Shown: positions 63,198 through 64,000 of the stretch, one piece after another
Layout of the letters: every line of letters begins with the position of its first letter
Numbering within the stretch: position 1 is the stretch's first letter
Assembly: GCA_017470425.1 (NCBI GenBank)
Contig: JAFUYT010000034.1
Location: 17,423 to 81,422 of the forward strand
Direction: 5' to 3'
From: Bacteroidaceae bacterium
Lineage (GTDB): Bacteria; Bacteroidota; Bacteroidia; Bacteroidales; Bacteroidaceae
DNA length: 64,000 bases
Program-made: the position numbers and the translations under genes
Notes under the pieces: model-generated
What the model saw: only the letters and a program-made list of their open reading frames with translations
What the model was told of the DNA's origin: nothing
The model's database searches: none

Positions 63198-64000
63198 ATG
63201 GGAAGACCAAAAAGATTGTATCCGTTAGGAAAGTATCGCCTTCGCACGCCGAAGGAGATAGATAAGAACAAGGCTTATTCTGTAGAGTTGGAATACACAT
63301 GGAATAGGCAGGCAATACGTAAGTCAGCTAATGTTTTCGTGAGAGTCGCTGATTGGAACCAAAAGGGAAATCAGGGACGTGGTGAGATACGGACAAGTTA
63401 CGGGAGCGAATATAAACGAATGAACCAACTTCTGATTGCGCGTGTTGATAGGATTGATGCTCAACTCGCAGAATACAATGAGAAGCATCCTCACCAGATA
63501 ACCGTAGAGGTTATAAGTGGTATCTTGGCCGATAAGCCCTTGTCACGTAAAGATCAGGGAAAGGACTTTGTGGAATTTACGATGGAGCGTCTTGACTCCG
63601 ATTATGCCAGGAACAAGATAGGCAGAAGCAGATATATGAATGGGAAGTCATGTATGAATGTGTTTACGATATTCCTTCGTTCTACTAAAAGTGGCACTTA
63701 TGAATCGGACAAAATCTATGTTGGTGATGTAACTGTAGAATTGATTGAGTCCTATATCACTTGGCGAAGGGAAATCAAACAAAATGGAGATGAGACAATC
63801 AATCATGCATTAGCCCCTATCATGAAGGCGTGTGCCTATGCTGCTGAGTTAGGGATAATTGAACCAGCGATTAATGCTAGGATTCAGGACATGCGCATCA
63901 TCAGTAGGCCGTCGTTATCGGCTGAAGAAGATGAATTCGATGGTAGAAGTCTGAGTCATGACCAGATGGAGGCTTTGCTTGAATATTATAGGAACTGTAA
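63198..64000 (+). CDS. Tyrosine recombinase/integrase (3' end outside window)
   Basis: Open from the ATG at 63198 to the window end (267 codons). The N-terminus GRPKRLYPLGKYRLRTPKEI, an Arm-type DNA-binding domain (VELEYTWNRQAIRKSANVFV), and a SAM-like core-binding domain (~125-235) fit Bacteroidetes mobile-element tyrosine recombinases. The catalytic domain (R-H-R-H-Y) lies beyond the window. A lower-GC composition than the core genes, and iterons just upstream, suggest this is the left end of an integrated element. Confidence 0.8.
   Translation, partial: MGRPKRLYPLGKYRLRTPKEIDKNKAYSVELEYTWNRQAIRKSANVFVRVADWNQKGNQGRGEIRTSYGSEYKRMNQLLIARVDRIDAQLAEYNEKHPHQITVEVISGILADKPLSRKDQGKDFVEFTMERLDSDYARNKIGRSRYMNGKSCMNVFTIFLRSTKSGTYESDKIYVGDVTVELIESYITWRREIKQNGDETINHALAPIMKACAYAAELGIIEPAINARIQDMRIISRPSLSAEEDEFDGRSLSHDQMEALLEYYRNC

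Overview
The window looks like a chromosomal segment of a GC-rich Bacteroidales bacterium, most likely Prevotellaceae. The evidence is: several very large secreted proteins with type IX secretion system (T9SS) C-terminal sorting domains (EIYNLAGQKL ... GGKKVxxK); repeated exact matches to the Bacteroidetes promoter consensus TTTG-N19-21-TAnnTTTG; A-rich leaders instead of strong Shine-Dalgarno sites; and lineage-typical genes (two-domain NagB-like/PIG-L protein, DUF4954, DUF2795, a NigD-like lipoprotein, and a PASTA-RluA-Ddl-acyltransferase cluster). No tRNA, rRNA or CRISPR array was recognised.

Layout. 1-30013: two giant same-strand genes for repetitive secreted proteins. The first (5' end outside the window) ends in a T9SS domain. 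The second is about 7,560 residues, is built of 'VYGGG' beta-helix-like repeats arranged in multi-kilobase super-repeats, and ends without a sorting domain. A perfect 17-bp bidirectional terminator follows. 30075-32587 (minus): a NagB-like/PIG-L protein and a small outer-membrane beta-barrel. 32839-35184 (plus): an XRE-cupin regulator and an acyl-CoA synthetase. 35229-42871: an accessory zone with small genes, a GNAT acetyltransferase, a T9SS protein followed by a tiny peptide gene, and two toxin-antitoxin-like operons that share an antitoxin N-terminus and promoter. 42931-47747: a second T9SS protein plus tiny peptide cassette. 47853-54831: housekeeping genes (efp, rpmH, PASTA protein, RluA-type pseudouridine synthase, ddl, acyltransferase), then a NigD-like lipoprotein and a glycosyltransferase. 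54955-55691: a small accessory module whose main gene is frameshifted. 55829-61850 (minus): a third large T9SS protein and a DUF4954 protein. 62016-62998: two small conserved genes. 63000-64000: the start of an integrated element, with 11-bp iterons and a truncated tyrosine recombinase.

The most unusual structure is a set of four short tandem arrays (7389-7446, 40948-41093, 41931-42060, 55634-55691). They share one geometry: a 14-15 bp palindrome plus an 8-nt spacer, giving a 22-23 bp period. The palindrome sequence differs completely between arrays but is near-constant within each. Two of them begin exactly 23 nt after the stop codon of an accessory gene carrying a single-G frameshift, and one lies inside the predicted 5' end of the giant ORF. 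A second theme is repetitive intergenic DNA that has become part of coding sequence at gene ends: a signal peptide, two C-termini, one N-terminus and the inside of a T9SS sorting domain.
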